The translations under genes were made by a program, and so were the position numbers. Of a DNA stretch of 64,000 nt, positions 35,375 to 44,542 are shown in pieces (the first letter of the stretch is position 1; each line of letters opens with the position of its first letter). The notes below the pieces were generated by a model that saw nothing but the letters and a program-made list of their open reading frames with translations, ran no database searches and was not told the DNA's origin. Source of the DNA: Bacteroidia bacterium (GTDB lineage: Bacteria > Bacteroidota > Bacteroidia > B-17B0 > Aurantibacillaceae); assembly GCA_016787445.1 (NCBI GenBank), contig JAEUTQ010000065.1, forward strand, positions 1-64,000. Direction: 5' to 3'.

Positions 35375-36344
35375 AGCAGGTATTATTGGAGGAGCCGGCT
35401 ATACCGGCGGAGAAGTAATCAGATTACTACTAAATCATCCCGACGTAGAACTTTCATTTGTACAAAGTGAAAGTCAGGAAGGCAAATTTGTGTACCAAAC
35501 TCATACAGATTGTTACGGAGAAACGGATTTAAAATTCACTAAAGACTGGGATAATACTATTGATGTAATTTTTCTTTGTAAAGGACATGGGGAGGCCAAA
35601 CAATTTTTATCACAAAACGCTTTTCCTGATAACACAAAAGTTATTGATCTGAGTCAGGATTTCAGGCACAAAAACTCAAACTCGATTCAAAATAAAACTT
35701 TTGTGTATGGCTTACCTGAACTCAACAAATCAAAAATTGAAACAGCCAACTATATAGCTAATCCCGGTTGTTTTGCTACGTGCATACAGCTAGCACTATT
35801 ACCCTTAGCGGCGCATAACCAATTGCATTACGACATCCATGTTACTGCTACAACTGGGTCGACTGGTGCAGGACAAAACTTATCTGCAACCAATCACTTT
35901 AGCTGGAGAAGCAATAACCACAGCGCCTATAAAACATTGATACATCAGCATGAAACTGAAATAAACAAATCCTTAGCACAATTACAGAATAATTATAACG
36001 GGCAGTTGTATTTTGTTCCTCAAAGAGGTGCATTTTCCAGAGGCATTTATTCGGTAACCTATGTAAAAAGTAATGAATCCTTAGAGCAATACATGAATTG
36101 GTATGAGGAATATTATGACAACGCAAGCTTCACCAGAATTGTTCCATTTGAGGTGGATGTGAAACAAGTGGTAAACACCAATAACTGTTTTATTTCACTT
36201 CATAAGGAAAAAGATCAACTCATCATTGTGTCGGCCATCGACAATTTATTGAAAGGCGCGGCCGGACAAGCCATTCAAAATATGAATCTGATGTTTGGAC
36301 TAAATGAAAAAAACGGATTAAAACTTAAACCATCTGCATTTTAA
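35367..36344 (+). CDS. argC: N-acetyl-gamma-glutamyl-phosphate reductase
   Basis: Reduces N-acetylglutamyl phosphate with NADPH. 325 residues. The Rossmann motif AGIIGGAGYTGGEVIRLL is at the N-terminus and the active-site Cys lies in NPGCFATCIQLALLPL, followed by the TTGSTGAGQ loop. It overlaps argG by 8 bp, which indicates translational coupling. The gap behind it holds a REP-like inverted repeat. Confidence 0.95.
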   Translation: MIKAGIIGGAGYTGGEVIRLLLNHPDVELSFVQSESQEGKFVYQTHTDCYGETDLKFTKDWDNTIDVIFLCKGHGEAKQFLSQNAFPDNTKVIDLSQDFRHKNSNSIQNKTFVYGLPELNKSKIETANYIANPGCFATCIQLALLPLAAHNQLHYDIHVTATTGSTGAGQNLSATNHFSWRSNNHSAYKTLIHQHETEINKSLAQLQNNYNGQLYFVPQRGAFSRGIYSVTYVKSNESLEQYMNWYEEYYDNASFTRIVPFEVDVKQVVNTNNCFISLHKEKDQLIIVSAIDNLLKGAAGQAIQNMNLMFGLNEKNGLKLKPSAF

Positions 36345-36364
36345 ATTAAATTAATAACACATCA

Positions 36365-36417
36365 CATTTCGACTCCGCTCAATGTGACAGCAATGTCAGT
36401 TCGAGCGGAGTCGAGAA
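36365..36417. repeat. REP-like inverted repeat, copy 1
   Basis: Arms TTTCGACTCCGCTCAATGTGACA (left; 23 nt, written here by its core CGACTCCGCTC) and TGTCAGTTCGAGCGGAGTC form a long imperfect stem around a short loop. It sits in the argC-argD gap. The GAGCGNAGTCGAG core recurs at 40467-40530 in the opposite order of arms. Such elements are widely repeated in Bacteroidota genomes as far as I recall. Confidence 0.75.
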
Positions 36418-36436
36418 CAAAAAGAAAAAGAAAAAC

Positions 36437-37582
36437 ATGAAACCATTTAATGTATACCCACTTCAAAACATCACACCTGTAAAAGCGAAAGGTTCGTGGT
36501 TGTGGGACAGTAACAATGAAAAATACTTGGATTTGTACGGCGGACATGCAGTTATCTCCATTGGGCACAGTCACCCTTATTATATTCAGAAAATAACGGA
36601 CCAATTACAAAACATTGCGTTTTACTCTAATTCGGTTATAAATCCATTGCAGGAAGAATTAGCTCAAAAACTTGGAGAGTTAAGCAGCTATACCGATTAC
36701 AATTTGTTTTTATGCAACTCAGGAGCCGAAGCCAATGAAAACGCGTTAAAGTTGGCGTCATTCTACAATGGAAGAAAAAAAGTAATTGCCTTCAGTAAAA
36801 GTTTTCATGGCAGAACTTCCCTTGCTGTGGCTACCACCAACGATGCCAGTATTCAGGCGCATATTAATTCACATGAAGTAATTTTTGTAGAATTAAATAA
36901 CGAAGAAGCGTTTATTGAAGCGATGGATGAAAGCGTTTGTGCTGTAATAATTGAAGGCATTCAAGGCGTAGCCGGCATTCAAATTCCTGAGAACTCATTC
37001 TTACAACTGATTGAGCAAAAATGTAAAGAGTTTAATGCAGTTTTTATTGCAGATGAAGTTCAATCCGGTTATGGTAGAACAGGAAATTTTTTTGCACACC
37101 AACACGCGGGTGTCAAGCCGGATTTAATAACAGTAGCTAAAGGCATGGGTAACGGATTTCCTATTGCCGGTGTACTTATCAATCCAAAATTCCAGGCTAA
37201 ATACGGTTTACTGGGAACAACCTTTGGAGGTAATCATTTAGCATGTGTAGCAGCAATCGCCGTACTCGATGTAATAAAAGAAGAACAACTAATTGAGAAG
37301 GCAAAAGCATTAGGAGAGAAATGGATGAACGAGTTAAAACAGATTGACGGAATAAAAGAAGTAAGAGGAAAAGGATTAATGATTGGATTGGAGTTCGAAT
37401 TTCCAATAAGCGAACTAAAAAACAATTTAACTTCTGAGCATCATCTTTTAGTAGGAACAGCGTCAAATAAAAATGTGATTCGTTTGCTTCCGGCTTTAAC
37501 GATTTCGGAGAAAGAAATAGAATTATTCAATAATGCGTTAGTTAAGAGCTTAGAAAACGCTAATATATTCTTAAAGTCATAA
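36437..37582 (+). CDS. argD: Acetylornithine aminotransferase
   Basis: PLP-dependent class III aminotransferase converting N-acetylglutamate semialdehyde to N-acetylornithine. 381 residues. Motifs: NSGAEANENALKLA, VIIEGIQGVAGI, FIADEVQSGYGRTG (cofactor Asp) and the Schiff-base Lys in VAKGMGNGFPIAGV. ATG preceded by an A-rich stretch. Start chosen at 36437 because the sequence MKPFNVYPLQNITPVKAKGSWL matches the usual argD N-terminus. Confidence 0.95.
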   Translation: MKPFNVYPLQNITPVKAKGSWLWDSNNEKYLDLYGGHAVISIGHSHPYYIQKITDQLQNIAFYSNSVINPLQEELAQKLGELSSYTDYNLFLCNSGAEANENALKLASFYNGRKKVIAFSKSFHGRTSLAVATTNDASIQAHINSHEVIFVELNNEEAFIEAMDESVCAVIIEGIQGVAGIQIPENSFLQLIEQKCKEFNAVFIADEVQSGYGRTGNFFAHQHAGVKPDLITVAKGMGNGFPIAGVLINPKFQAKYGLLGTTFGGNHLACVAAIAVLDVIKEEQLIEKAKALGEKWMNELKQIDGIKEVRGKGLMIGLEFEFPISELKNNLTSEHHLLVGTASNKNVIRLLPALTISEKEIELFNNALVKSLENANIFLKS

Positions 37583-37594
37583 CAAATAATCAAA

Positions 37595-37630
37595 CACAAA
37601 ACAACAAACACAAAACAACAAACATAAAAC
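37595..37630 (+). repeat. A/C-rich 14-bp tandem repeat before argF'
   Basis: Unit CACAAAACAACAAA occurs twice (37595-37608, 37609-37622) with a partial third. It fills most of the 55-bp argD-argF' gap and is nearly free of G. A similar G-poor spacer precedes gldL. Probably an unstructured translation start region. Confidence 0.7.
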
Positions 37631-37637
37631 ATCGAAC

Positions 37638-38636
37638 ATGAAACATTTTACCACCATATACGACGTAGTAGACCCCAATTCACTCATTGAGGATGCTATT
37701 CAATTAAAGAAAACACCCTACGCCTATTCTGACTTAGGAAAAAATAAAACCTTAGGATTAATTTTTCTTAACCCAAGTTTAAGAACCAGATTAAGCACAC
37801 AAAAAGCTGCACGCATGCTTGGCATGGAAGTGATGCTTATGAATCTCGATAAAGAAAGTTGGGCTATTGAATGGAACGATAATATGATTATGAATGGCAA
37901 TACAGTTGAGCACATCAAAGATGCGGCAGCTGTATTAGGTTCTTACTGCGATATTATTGGCATGCGGGCTTTCCCCTCTTTAACCAATCAAAAATTGGAT
38001 TACAGTGAAAAACTATTGGTGCAATTAATGAAATACTGCAATGTACCGGTTATAAGTTTAGAGTCGGCTACACTCCACCCCTTACAAAGTTTGGCAGATG
38101 CAATCACCATTAAAGAAAACTGGAAGCAGAAACACAAGCCAAAAGTTGTTTTAACCTGGGCGCCACACATAAAGGCTTTGCCTCAAGCAGTACCTAATTC
38201 GTTTGCGGAATGGATGACTAAGTTAGATGTGGATTTTACCATCGCTCATCCTGAAGGTTATGAATTGTGTGAAGATTACACAAAAGGTGCGACCATAGAA
38301 CATAATCAAGAAGAAGCTCTTAAAAACGCTGACTTTGTGTATGTAAAAAATTGGTCATCGTATACCAATTACGGTACTATGCCTGAAGTAAAAGAAAACT
38401 GGATGATGGACATGAGTAAATATCTTTTAACCAATAAAGCCGGAATTATGCATTGTCTACCTGTTAGAAGAGATGTTGAATTAAGCAGCAAATTGATTGA
38501 TCATCCTCATAGTCTAATTCAGCATCAAGCTTCAAACAGAGTGGTAGCAGCACAAGTGGTTTTAAAGAACATTCTAAGTAAACTACCTGCATCAGAATAT
38601 AAATCAATTGAACAACTTGAATTAGAGGAAGCATGA
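37638..38636 (+). CDS. argF': N-acetyl (or N-succinyl) ornithine carbamoyltransferase
   Basis: 332 residues. Carbamoyl phosphate loop is NPSLRTRLSTQKAAR, ornithine-side loop is MHCLPVRRDVELSSK, and SLESATLHPLQSLADAITI is the carbamoyl phosphate His motif. The insertion and TWAPHIKALPQAVPNS stretch mark the acylornithine branch rather than ordinary ArgF. The loop that sets substrate preference reads NGNTVEHI: Val stands where, from memory, succinyl enzymes have Pro and acetyl enzymes Glu. It makes acylcitrulline, which argE then deacylates. ArgB follows with an ATGA overlap. Confidence 0.92.
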   Translation: MKHFTTIYDVVDPNSLIEDAIQLKKTPYAYSDLGKNKTLGLIFLNPSLRTRLSTQKAARMLGMEVMLMNLDKESWAIEWNDNMIMNGNTVEHIKDAAAVLGSYCDIIGMRAFPSLTNQKLDYSEKLLVQLMKYCNVPVISLESATLHPLQSLADAITIKENWKQKHKPKVVLTWAPHIKALPQAVPNSFAEWMTKLDVDFTIAHPEGYELCEDYTKGATIEHNQEEALKNADFVYVKNWSSYTNYGTMPEVKENWMMDMSKYLLTNKAGIMHCLPVRRDVELSSKLIDHPHSLIQHQASNRVVAAQVVLKNILSKLPASEYKSIEQLELEEA

Positions 38637-39409
38637 AAACATTAACAATAGTAAAAATAGGCGGTAATGTTATTGATGATCAGAAATCTTTAAACAAATT
38701 TATTTCTGATTTTTCCAAATTAAAAGGTGCAAAGATTCTGGTACACGGTGGCGGCAAACTAGCTACACAGCTATCTCAACAATTAGGAATAGAAACTAAA
38801 ATGATAGATGGCAGAAGAATAACAGATTCCGAAACTTTAAAAATCACTACCATGGTTTATGCCGGTTGGATAAACAAAAGCATCACGGCGCAATTAAATT
38901 CTAAAAAAACAAAAGCCGTTGGTTTATGCGGCGCGGATGTAACATTAATTCCTGCTACTAAACGTAAATCAAAAAGCATTAATTACGGTTTTGTGGGAGA
39001 TATAATCGAAAATAAAATAAATACCGTTTTTATTTCATCACTGATAAATCAAAACATTGTTCCTGTCATTGCACCAATTACATCAGGTTATAACGGACAA
39101 TTATACAATACGAATGCTGATACGGTTACATCGGGATTGGCAACAGCATTAAGCAAAATTTATAAAGTAAAAATCATTTATTGTTTTGAAAAAAATGGTG
39201 TTCTAAACGGCAAAAAGGTGATAAGCAAATTAAATGCTCCATTATATGCGGAATTAAAGCAGAATAAAATCATTATTAATGGGATGATACCAAAACTTGA
39301 CAACGCATTTAATGCCTTAAAAAAAGGTGTTCATTCGGTAGTGATTGGTAATTCAAAACAATTACAAAAATTAAATCAAAATGGAGGCACAAACATTAGT
39401 ATCAAATAG
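38633..39409 (+). CDS. argB: Acetylglutamate kinase
   Basis: Phosphorylates N-acetylglutamate. 258 residues, amino acid kinase fold. Motifs KIGGNVIDD (N-terminal Lys/Gly loop), VHGGGKLATQLSQQLGI and NADTVTSGLATAL (ATP and substrate sites). Short form like E. coli, without the N-terminal extension of arginine-inhibited hexameric kinases, which hints that end-product control lies elsewhere. Overlaps argE by 29 bp. Confidence 0.93.
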   Translation: MKTLTIVKIGGNVIDDQKSLNKFISDFSKLKGAKILVHGGGKLATQLSQQLGIETKMIDGRRITDSETLKITTMVYAGWINKSITAQLNSKKTKAVGLCGADVTLIPATKRKSKSINYGFVGDIIENKINTVFISSLINQNIVPVIAPITSGYNGQLYNTNADTVTSGLATALSKIYKVKIIYCFEKNGVLNGKKVISKLNAPLYAELKQNKIIINGMIPKLDNAFNALKKGVHSVVIGNSKQLQKLNQNGGTNISIK

Positions 39410-40466
39410 CACACTTCTAACCGAAGATGCAATTGAACTGTTAAAACAATTAATTGCGACTCCTTCCTTTAGCAAAGAGGAAAGTAAAACTGCGGAGATT
39501 ATTTTTGATTTTTTGAAATCAAAAACCATTCAAGCAAACAAATACCTTAATAATGTTTGGGCTAGCAATTTGTATTTTGATGAAAGTAAACCCACTTTAC
39601 TATTAAATTCTCATCACGATACAGTTAAACCTAACAAAGGATACACCGTAAATCCATTTGATCCCATTGAAAGCGATGGCAAACTTTATGGCTTAGGAAG
39701 TAACGATGCCGGTGGTTGTTTAGTGAGCTTACTGGCGACTTTTCTATATTTTTACAATAAGCAAAATTTAAAATACAACATTGTATTTGCCGCCAGTGCC
39801 GAGGAAGAAATATCCGGAAACAATGGTATTGAAGCACTTTTACCACATTTAGGCAACATTGATTTTGGTATTGTGGGCGAACCTACGCAAATGCATATGG
39901 CCATTGCCGAGAAAGGTTTGCTGGTACTGGATTGTATCAATTATGGTAAAGCCGGACATGCCGCCAGAAACGAAGGTGACAATGCGTTGTATCATTCCTT
40001 ACAAGATATCAGTTGGTTTAAAAACTACGCATTCGATAAAGTATCAGAAGTATTAGGTCCTGTTAAAATGACCGTGACTTCCATTGAAACCGAAAACAAA
40101 GCGCATAATGTTGTTCCTGCTTCCTGCAAATTTGTGGTTGACATTCGGGTAAACGAATTATACACTTTCGAAGAAATTCTAAATATCACTAAACAAAATG
40201 TGAAGTGCGAAATTAATCCAAGAAGTTTGAGAATGCGTTCTTCTTCCATTTCATTAAACCATCCACTTGTTATTGGAGGAATAGAATTGAATCGAAATTA
40301 CTACGGCTCGCCAACCACAAGCGACAAAGCTCTGATGCCCTTCCCCACTCTAAAAATGGGTCCGGGTGACAGTGCACGAAGCCATACAGCAGATGAATTT
40401 ATTTATTTAAAGGAAATCGAAGAAGGAATTGAATTATATATAAAATTATTAGAGAAGATAATATAA
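39381..40466 (+). CDS. argE: M20-family acylornithine/acylcitrulline deacetylase
   Basis: 361 residues. Di-zinc metallopeptidase fold: NSHHDTVKPN (metal His, Asp), GSNDAGGCLVSLLAT (bridging Asp), AASAEEEISGNNG (catalytic Glu pair), VGEPT and the final metal His in ARSHTADEFIYL. Dimerisation domain in between (about 175-285). In this pathway it acts on acylcitrulline rather than acylornithine, because argF' comes before it. Start codon at 39381 lies inside argB. Confidence 0.9.
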   Translation: MEAQTLVSNSTLLTEDAIELLKQLIATPSFSKEESKTAEIIFDFLKSKTIQANKYLNNVWASNLYFDESKPTLLLNSHHDTVKPNKGYTVNPFDPIESDGKLYGLGSNDAGGCLVSLLATFLYFYNKQNLKYNIVFAASAEEEISGNNGIEALLPHLGNIDFGIVGEPTQMHMAIAEKGLLVLDCINYGKAGHAARNEGDNALYHSLQDISWFKNYAFDKVSEVLGPVKMTVTSIETENKAHNVVPASCKFVVDIRVNELYTFEEILNITKQNVKCEINPRSLRMRSSSISLNHPLVIGGIELNRNYYGSPTTSDKALMPFPTLKMGPGDSARSHTADEFIYLKEIEEGIELYIKLLEKII

Positions 40467-40530
40467 TGTCACGTCGAGCGAAGTCGAGACGTAAATACGC
40501 ACGTAAGTTCTCGACTACGCTCGAAATGAC
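40467..40530. repeat. REP-like inverted repeat, copy 2
   Basis: Arms TGTCACGTCGAGCGAAGTCG and rev-comp of TCGACTACGCTCGAAATGAC pair over about 23 bp around a 19-nt loop. It overlaps the argE stop region and lies in the argE-argH gap. Same core as copy 1 at 36365-36417. An in-frame ATG in it extends the argH frame. Confidence 0.8.
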
Positions 40531-40546
40531 AAATAATAAAAACAAA

Positions 40547-41740
40547 ATGAAAACAAAACTTTGGGAGAAAGAAATAAAAACCGATCAACTGATTGAGAAA
40601 TTCACAATTGGTAATGACAGAATAATGGACCTATTTATAGCGCCTTACGATGTAATGGCTTCGAAAGCGCATGCTAAAATGTTAAGCAAAGTAGGTTTAA
40701 TAACAAAAGATGAATCAGATCAGCTTATTAAAGGTTTAAACGAAATAGCCGAATTAATAGCTGAAGGTAAATTCAAAATAAACGAAGGCATTGAAGATAT
40801 CCACTCACAAATTGAATTTTATTTAACCGTAAGATTTGGCGAAACCGGAAAAAAAATTCATACAGCCCGTTCAAGAAACGATCAGGTTTTAACTGCTATT
40901 AAATTGTATTTAAAACACGAATTGGAAACTATAAAATATAAGTCTATTGAATTACAGAATTTATTTAATGAATTAGCACTTAAACATTCCGGTATAACAT
41001 TACCCGGTTACACCCACTTTCAGGTGGCCATGCCTTCGTCATTTGAGATGTGGTTAACAGCTTATGCTGAAAGTTTAGAGGATGATTTGGAATTGGTTCA
41101 AGCGGCCTACAATGTGTGTAATAAAAACCCACTCGGTAGCGCAGCCGGATATGGCACTAATTTTAAGATTGACAAAGAATTTACAACCAAAGAAATGGAA
41201 TTTGCCTCCTATCATAAAAGTGATGTTTATGCTCAAATGACCAGAGGTAAATCTGAAAAAGTAACCGCAATGGCTATTTCATCTATTGCGCATACACTTT
41301 CAAAATTCTCTTATGATGTGTGTTTATACATGTGTCAGAATTTCAATTTCATTTCATTCCCCGAACAATTTACTACCGGCAGCAGTATTATGCCGCATAA
41401 AAAAAATCCGGATGTATTTGAATTAATCAGAGCTAAAGGCAATGTTCTGCAAGGTTTACCCAACCAGCTTACTTTACTCACAAATAATTTACCAAGCGGA
41501 TATCACAGAGACATGCAAATAACCAAGGAATTAATTTTCCCTGCCATTGAACAATTAAAAGAATGTTTGGATGTACTGTTACATGTTTTGCCTTCACTCA
41601 AGGTTAATGTAAACAGCGCGGATGATGAAATTTACAAATACATGTATAGTGTCAATGAAGTTAATGACCTTGTCATGCAAGGCACATCATTCAGAGAGGC
41701 ATATAACATAATTTCCAAAAAAATAAAATCAGCCAATTAA
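40547..41740 (+). CDS. argH: Argininosuccinate lyase
   Basis: Cleaves argininosuccinate to arginine and fumarate. 397 residues from the ATG at 40547 (MKTKLWEKEI). The frame continues upstream to 40466, but those codons read the REP-like repeat (many Arg/Lys/Ser) and are not credible protein. Signature GSSIMPHKKNPDVFE (catalytic Ser loop), HTARSRNDQVLTA and TLPGYTHFQVAMP are present. Length is somewhat below the usual about 450. Last gene of the arginine cluster, followed by a strong terminator. Confidence 0.94.
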   Translation: MKTKLWEKEIKTDQLIEKFTIGNDRIMDLFIAPYDVMASKAHAKMLSKVGLITKDESDQLIKGLNEIAELIAEGKFKINEGIEDIHSQIEFYLTVRFGETGKKIHTARSRNDQVLTAIKLYLKHELETIKYKSIELQNLFNELALKHSGITLPGYTHFQVAMPSSFEMWLTAYAESLEDDLELVQAAYNVCNKNPLGSAAGYGTNFKIDKEFTTKEMEFASYHKSDVYAQMTRGKSEKVTAMAISSIAHTLSKFSYDVCLYMCQNFNFISFPEQFTTGSSIMPHKKNPDVFELIRAKGNVLQGLPNQLTLLTNNLPSGYHRDMQITKELIFPAIEQLKECLDVLLHVLPSLKVNVNSADDEIYKYMYSVNEVNDLVMQGTSFREAYNIISKKIKSAN

Positions 41741-41766
41741 AAAAGGCCGGAATCCCGGCCTTTTTT
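41741..41766. terminator. Bidirectional terminator between argH and clpB
   Basis: AAAAGGCCGG/CCGGCCTTTT stem with an AATC loop and a long T tract on both strands. Confidence 0.92.
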
Positions 41767-41780
41767 TTTCATTACAAACA

Positions 41781-44378
41781 TTAATTATTCCTGAACACAA
41801 ATCTATTCTCAAACATATCCAGAACAATTTCTTTGTCTTTATTAATACTTCCTGATAAAATTTGTTTTGACAATTCGTTCAACACTTGCTTTTGCATTAC
41901 ACGTTTTACCGGCCTTGCTCCAAACTGAGGATCATATCCTAATTGTGCCAACCAATCAATGGCCTCCGGTGTTGCGCTCATCTTAATACCCTGCTCTGCC
42001 AGCATCTTCGCCACGTTGTTGAATTGAATACCCACAATCTTATTGATATCATCACGATTCAAAGGTTCAAACATGATTACTTCATCAATTCTATTTAAAA
42101 ACTCAGGACGAATTGATTTCTTCAACATTTCATACACCTCAGTCTTTGTTTTTGCCAAAACGGTATCCTTATTCTTCTCCGTCATCTTTTCAAAATTCTC
42201 CTGTATCAAATGAGAACCGATATTGGATGTCATAATGATGATGGTATTTTTAAAGTTCACTGTTCTCCCTTTGTTATCGGTTAAACGTCCGTCGTCTAAT
42301 ACCTGCAACAGAATATTAAATACATCCGGATGAGCTTTTTCGATTTCATCCAACAATACCACACTGTATGGTTTACGACGCACCGCTTCAGTTAATTGTC
42401 CGCCTTCATCATAACCCACATATCCCGGAGGCGCTCCCACTAATCGGCTTACCGCATGACGCTCCTGGTATTCACTCATATCAATACGCGTCATTGAATT
42501 TTCGTTATTGAATAAAAATTCCGCCAAGGCTTTCGCTAACTCTGTCTTACCTACACCGGTTGTTCCTAAGAAAATGAATGAACCTATCGGACGTTTAGCA
42601 TCTTGTAAACCGGCTCTGCTTCTACGCACCGCATCCGCAATACTTTCAATTGCTTCTTGTTGTCCGACTACACGTTTATGCAATTCGTCTTCGAGATGCA
42701 ATAATTTTTCTCTCTCACTTTGCAACATTCGTGACACCGGAATCCCTGTCCACGCACTCACTACACTTGCAATATCTTCACTGTCTACTTCCTCCTTCAC
42801 CATCTGCGAACCATTCTCTTTCGCTTCAGATAATTTAGCTTCCATTTCAGCCAACTTAGCTTCGGCCTCCTTAATTTTCCCATAACGGATTTCCGCTACT
42901 TTACCGTAATCACCGGCCTTCTCAAAATTATTGGCTTGAACTTTTAAATCTTCAATCTCCAGTTTAATTTTCTGAACCCCTTCAATCGCTTCCTTCTCAC
43001 CTTGCCATTTTGCACGCAACGCAGCGCGTTTATCTTGTAACTCCGCGATTTCTTTATTCAACTCAGTCACCTTCTTTTCTTCATTCTCACGCTTCATCGC
43101 CTCACGCTCGATTTCCAATTGCATAATTTCGCGTTCTACTTTATCCAACTCAATTGGCATAGAGTTAATTTGCATACGCAATTTAGAAGCCGCTTCATCC
43201 ATTAAGTCAATAGCCTTATCAGGTAAGAAACGATCACTGATATAACGTTGCGACAATTCAACAGCAGCAATAATCGCTTCGTCTTTTATACGCACTTTGT
43301 GATGCGTTTCATATTTTTCTTTGATACCGCGCATGATGGAAATAGCATCTTCTGCACTTGGTTCATCCACCATTACTTTTTGGAAACGGCGTTCTAAAGC
43401 TTTATCCTTCTCAAAATATTTTTGGAATTCATTTAAAGTAGTTGCACCAATCGCTCTTAATTCACCGCGCGCCAAAGCAGGCTTTAAAATATTTGCCGCA
43501 TCCATGGCGCCCTCTCCGCCTCCACCTGCACCAACCAGCGTATGAATTTCGTCAATGAATAACACGATATCGCCTTCACTTCCGGTTACTTCCTTAATAA
43601 CAGACTTCAATCTTTCTTCAAACTCACCTTTGTATTTTGCACCCGCAATAAGGGCACCCATATCCAAAGAATAGATTTGTTTCGACTTCAAATTCTCAGG
43701 TACGTCACCGCTGATGATGCGATGCGCTAATCCTTCCGCAATGGCTGTTTTACCTACACCGGGTTCACCAACCAAAATCGGATTGTTCTTACTTCTACGG
43801 GATAAAATTTGCAATACACGCCTGATTTCTTCGTCTCTTCCAATCACAGGATCCAGCTTACCATTCTGCGCTTGCTGATTTAAATTGATGGCGTATTTAT
43901 TCAAGGCGTTGTAGGTTTCTTCCTGACTTTGCGAAGTAACACTGGCGCCTTTACGTAATTCTTTAATAGCAGCTTTTAAATCCTTTTCATTAAATCCTGC
44001 ATCTTTCATCATACTCGCCACACTATCGCCACTTGCCAGTATGCCTAACAACAAATGTTCAATCGACACAAATTCATCCTTAAATTCTTTAAGGTATGTA
44101 TTAGCTTTAGCAACAGTTTGATTGGCACCATTTGATAAATAGGGCTGCCCGCCACTCACCTTTGGATATGATTTCACAATGCTTTCGAGTGTCTTTTCAA
44201 ACACTTGTGCATTAATGCCAAGCTTCTTTAACAGGAATGGCGTTACGTTTTCATCCACTTCTAAAATGGCTTTTAATATATGGCCATTTTCTATAGCCTG
44301 ATTGCCATTGATGGTTGCTAACTGCAAGCTTTGCTGAATAGCTTCCTGAGATTTGATGGTGAAATTGTTTAAATTCAT
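41781..44378 (-). CDS. clpB: ATP-dependent chaperone ClpB
   Basis: 865 residues, full length. N-terminal Clp_N repeats (about 1-145), AAA+ module 1 (Walker [14 protein letters not shown]), middle coiled-coil domain ([15 protein letters not shown] region, about 410-520), AAA+ module 2 (Walker [14 protein letters not shown]) and ClpB_D2 C-terminus. It disaggregates proteins together with DnaK. Upstream lies a sigma-54-like site, which would put it under enhancer-dependent control; see that entry. Confidence 0.97.
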   Translation of the reverse strand: MNLNNFTIKSQEAIQQSLQLATINGNQAIENGHILKAILEVDENVTPFLLKKLGINAQVFEKTLESIVKSYPKVSGGQPYLSNGANQTVAKANTYLKEFKDEFVSIEHLLLGILASGDSVASMMKDAGFNEKDLKAAIKELRKGASVTSQSQEETYNALNKYAINLNQQAQNGKLDPVIGRDEEIRRVLQILSRRSKNNPILVGEPGVGKTAIAEGLAHRIISGDVPENLKSKQIYSLDMGALIAGAKYKGEFEERLKSVIKEVTGSEGDIVLFIDEIHTLVGAGGGGEGAMDAANILKPALARGELRAIGATTLNEFQKYFEKDKALERRFQKVMVDEPSAEDAISIMRGIKEKYETHHKVRIKDEAIIAAVELSQRYISDRFLPDKAIDLMDEAASKLRMQINSMPIELDKVEREIMQLEIEREAMKRENEEKKVTELNKEIAELQDKRAALRAKWQGEKEAIEGVQKIKLEIEDLKVQANNFEKAGDYGKVAEIRYGKIKEAEAKLAEMEAKLSEAKENGSQMVKEEVDSEDIASVVSAWTGIPVSRMLQSEREKLLHLEDELHKRVVGQQEAIESIADAVRRSRAGLQDAKRPIGSFIFLGTTGVGKTELAKALAEFLFNNENSMTRIDMSEYQERHAVSRLVGAPPGYVGYDEGGQLTEAVRRKPYSVVLLDEIEKAHPDVFNILLQVLDDGRLTDNKGRTVNFKNTIIIMTSNIGSHLIQENFEKMTEKNKDTVLAKTKTEVYEMLKKSIRPEFLNRIDEVIMFEPLNRDDINKIVGIQFNNVAKMLAEQGIKMSATPEAIDWLAQLGYDPQFGARPVKRVMQKQVLNELSKQILSGSINKDKEIVLDMFENRFVFRNN

Positions 44379-44408
44379 AATGGTATTCTTTATTTATATA
44401 CATAGGCG

Positions 44409-44425
44409 TTCAAATCCCGTTCCAA
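44409..44425 (-). promoter_or_regulatory. Near-consensus sigma-54 (-24/-12) site before clpB
   Basis: On the minus strand TTGGAACGGGATTTGAA compares with YTGGCACGrNNNTTGCW at 15 of 17 defined or free positions: the -24 GG and the GG-N10-G spacing are kept; C at -21 and the C of the -12 GC are replaced by A. Its end is 31 bp from the clpB ATG, leaving a leader of about 20 nt. No TAnnTTTG box fits here. A sigma-54 activator gene is at 60662. Confidence 0.45.
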
Positions 44426-44493
44426 GCTATATTATCGGTAAAAAGGGCAGTTTTATATGGAAAAAAGGACAAATTGACCTCTGAAACACAAAA

Positions 44494-44514
44494 AATGCGA
44501 CAGGAAGTCGCATT
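44494..44514 (-). terminator. Terminator after the deoxynucleoside kinase gene
   Basis: AATGCGAC/GTCGCATT stem with a 5-nt loop; on the minus strand it runs into TTTTTTG. It separates folK-dNK transcription from clpB. Confidence 0.85.
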
Positions 44515-44542
44515 AAAAATAAAAAAATATTTCGCTTGACAA

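Noticed and set aside
37595-37630. Short tandem repeat as a CRISPR array
   Set aside because: Units are directly adjacent, 14 bp, without spacers and no cas genes nearby.
40466-40546. N-terminal extension of argH to the ATG at 40466
   Set aside because: The extra codons translate the REP-like inverted repeat; the natural N-terminus MKTKLWEKEI starts at 40547.
42508-42885. Open frame antisense to clpB (125 codons)
   Set aside because: Composition follows the clpB codons; no independent start context or domain.
44405-44425. tRNA T-arm-like GTTCAAATCCC before clpB
   Set aside because: No acceptor stem, anticodon arm or D-arm in either strand; better explained as the sigma-54-like site.
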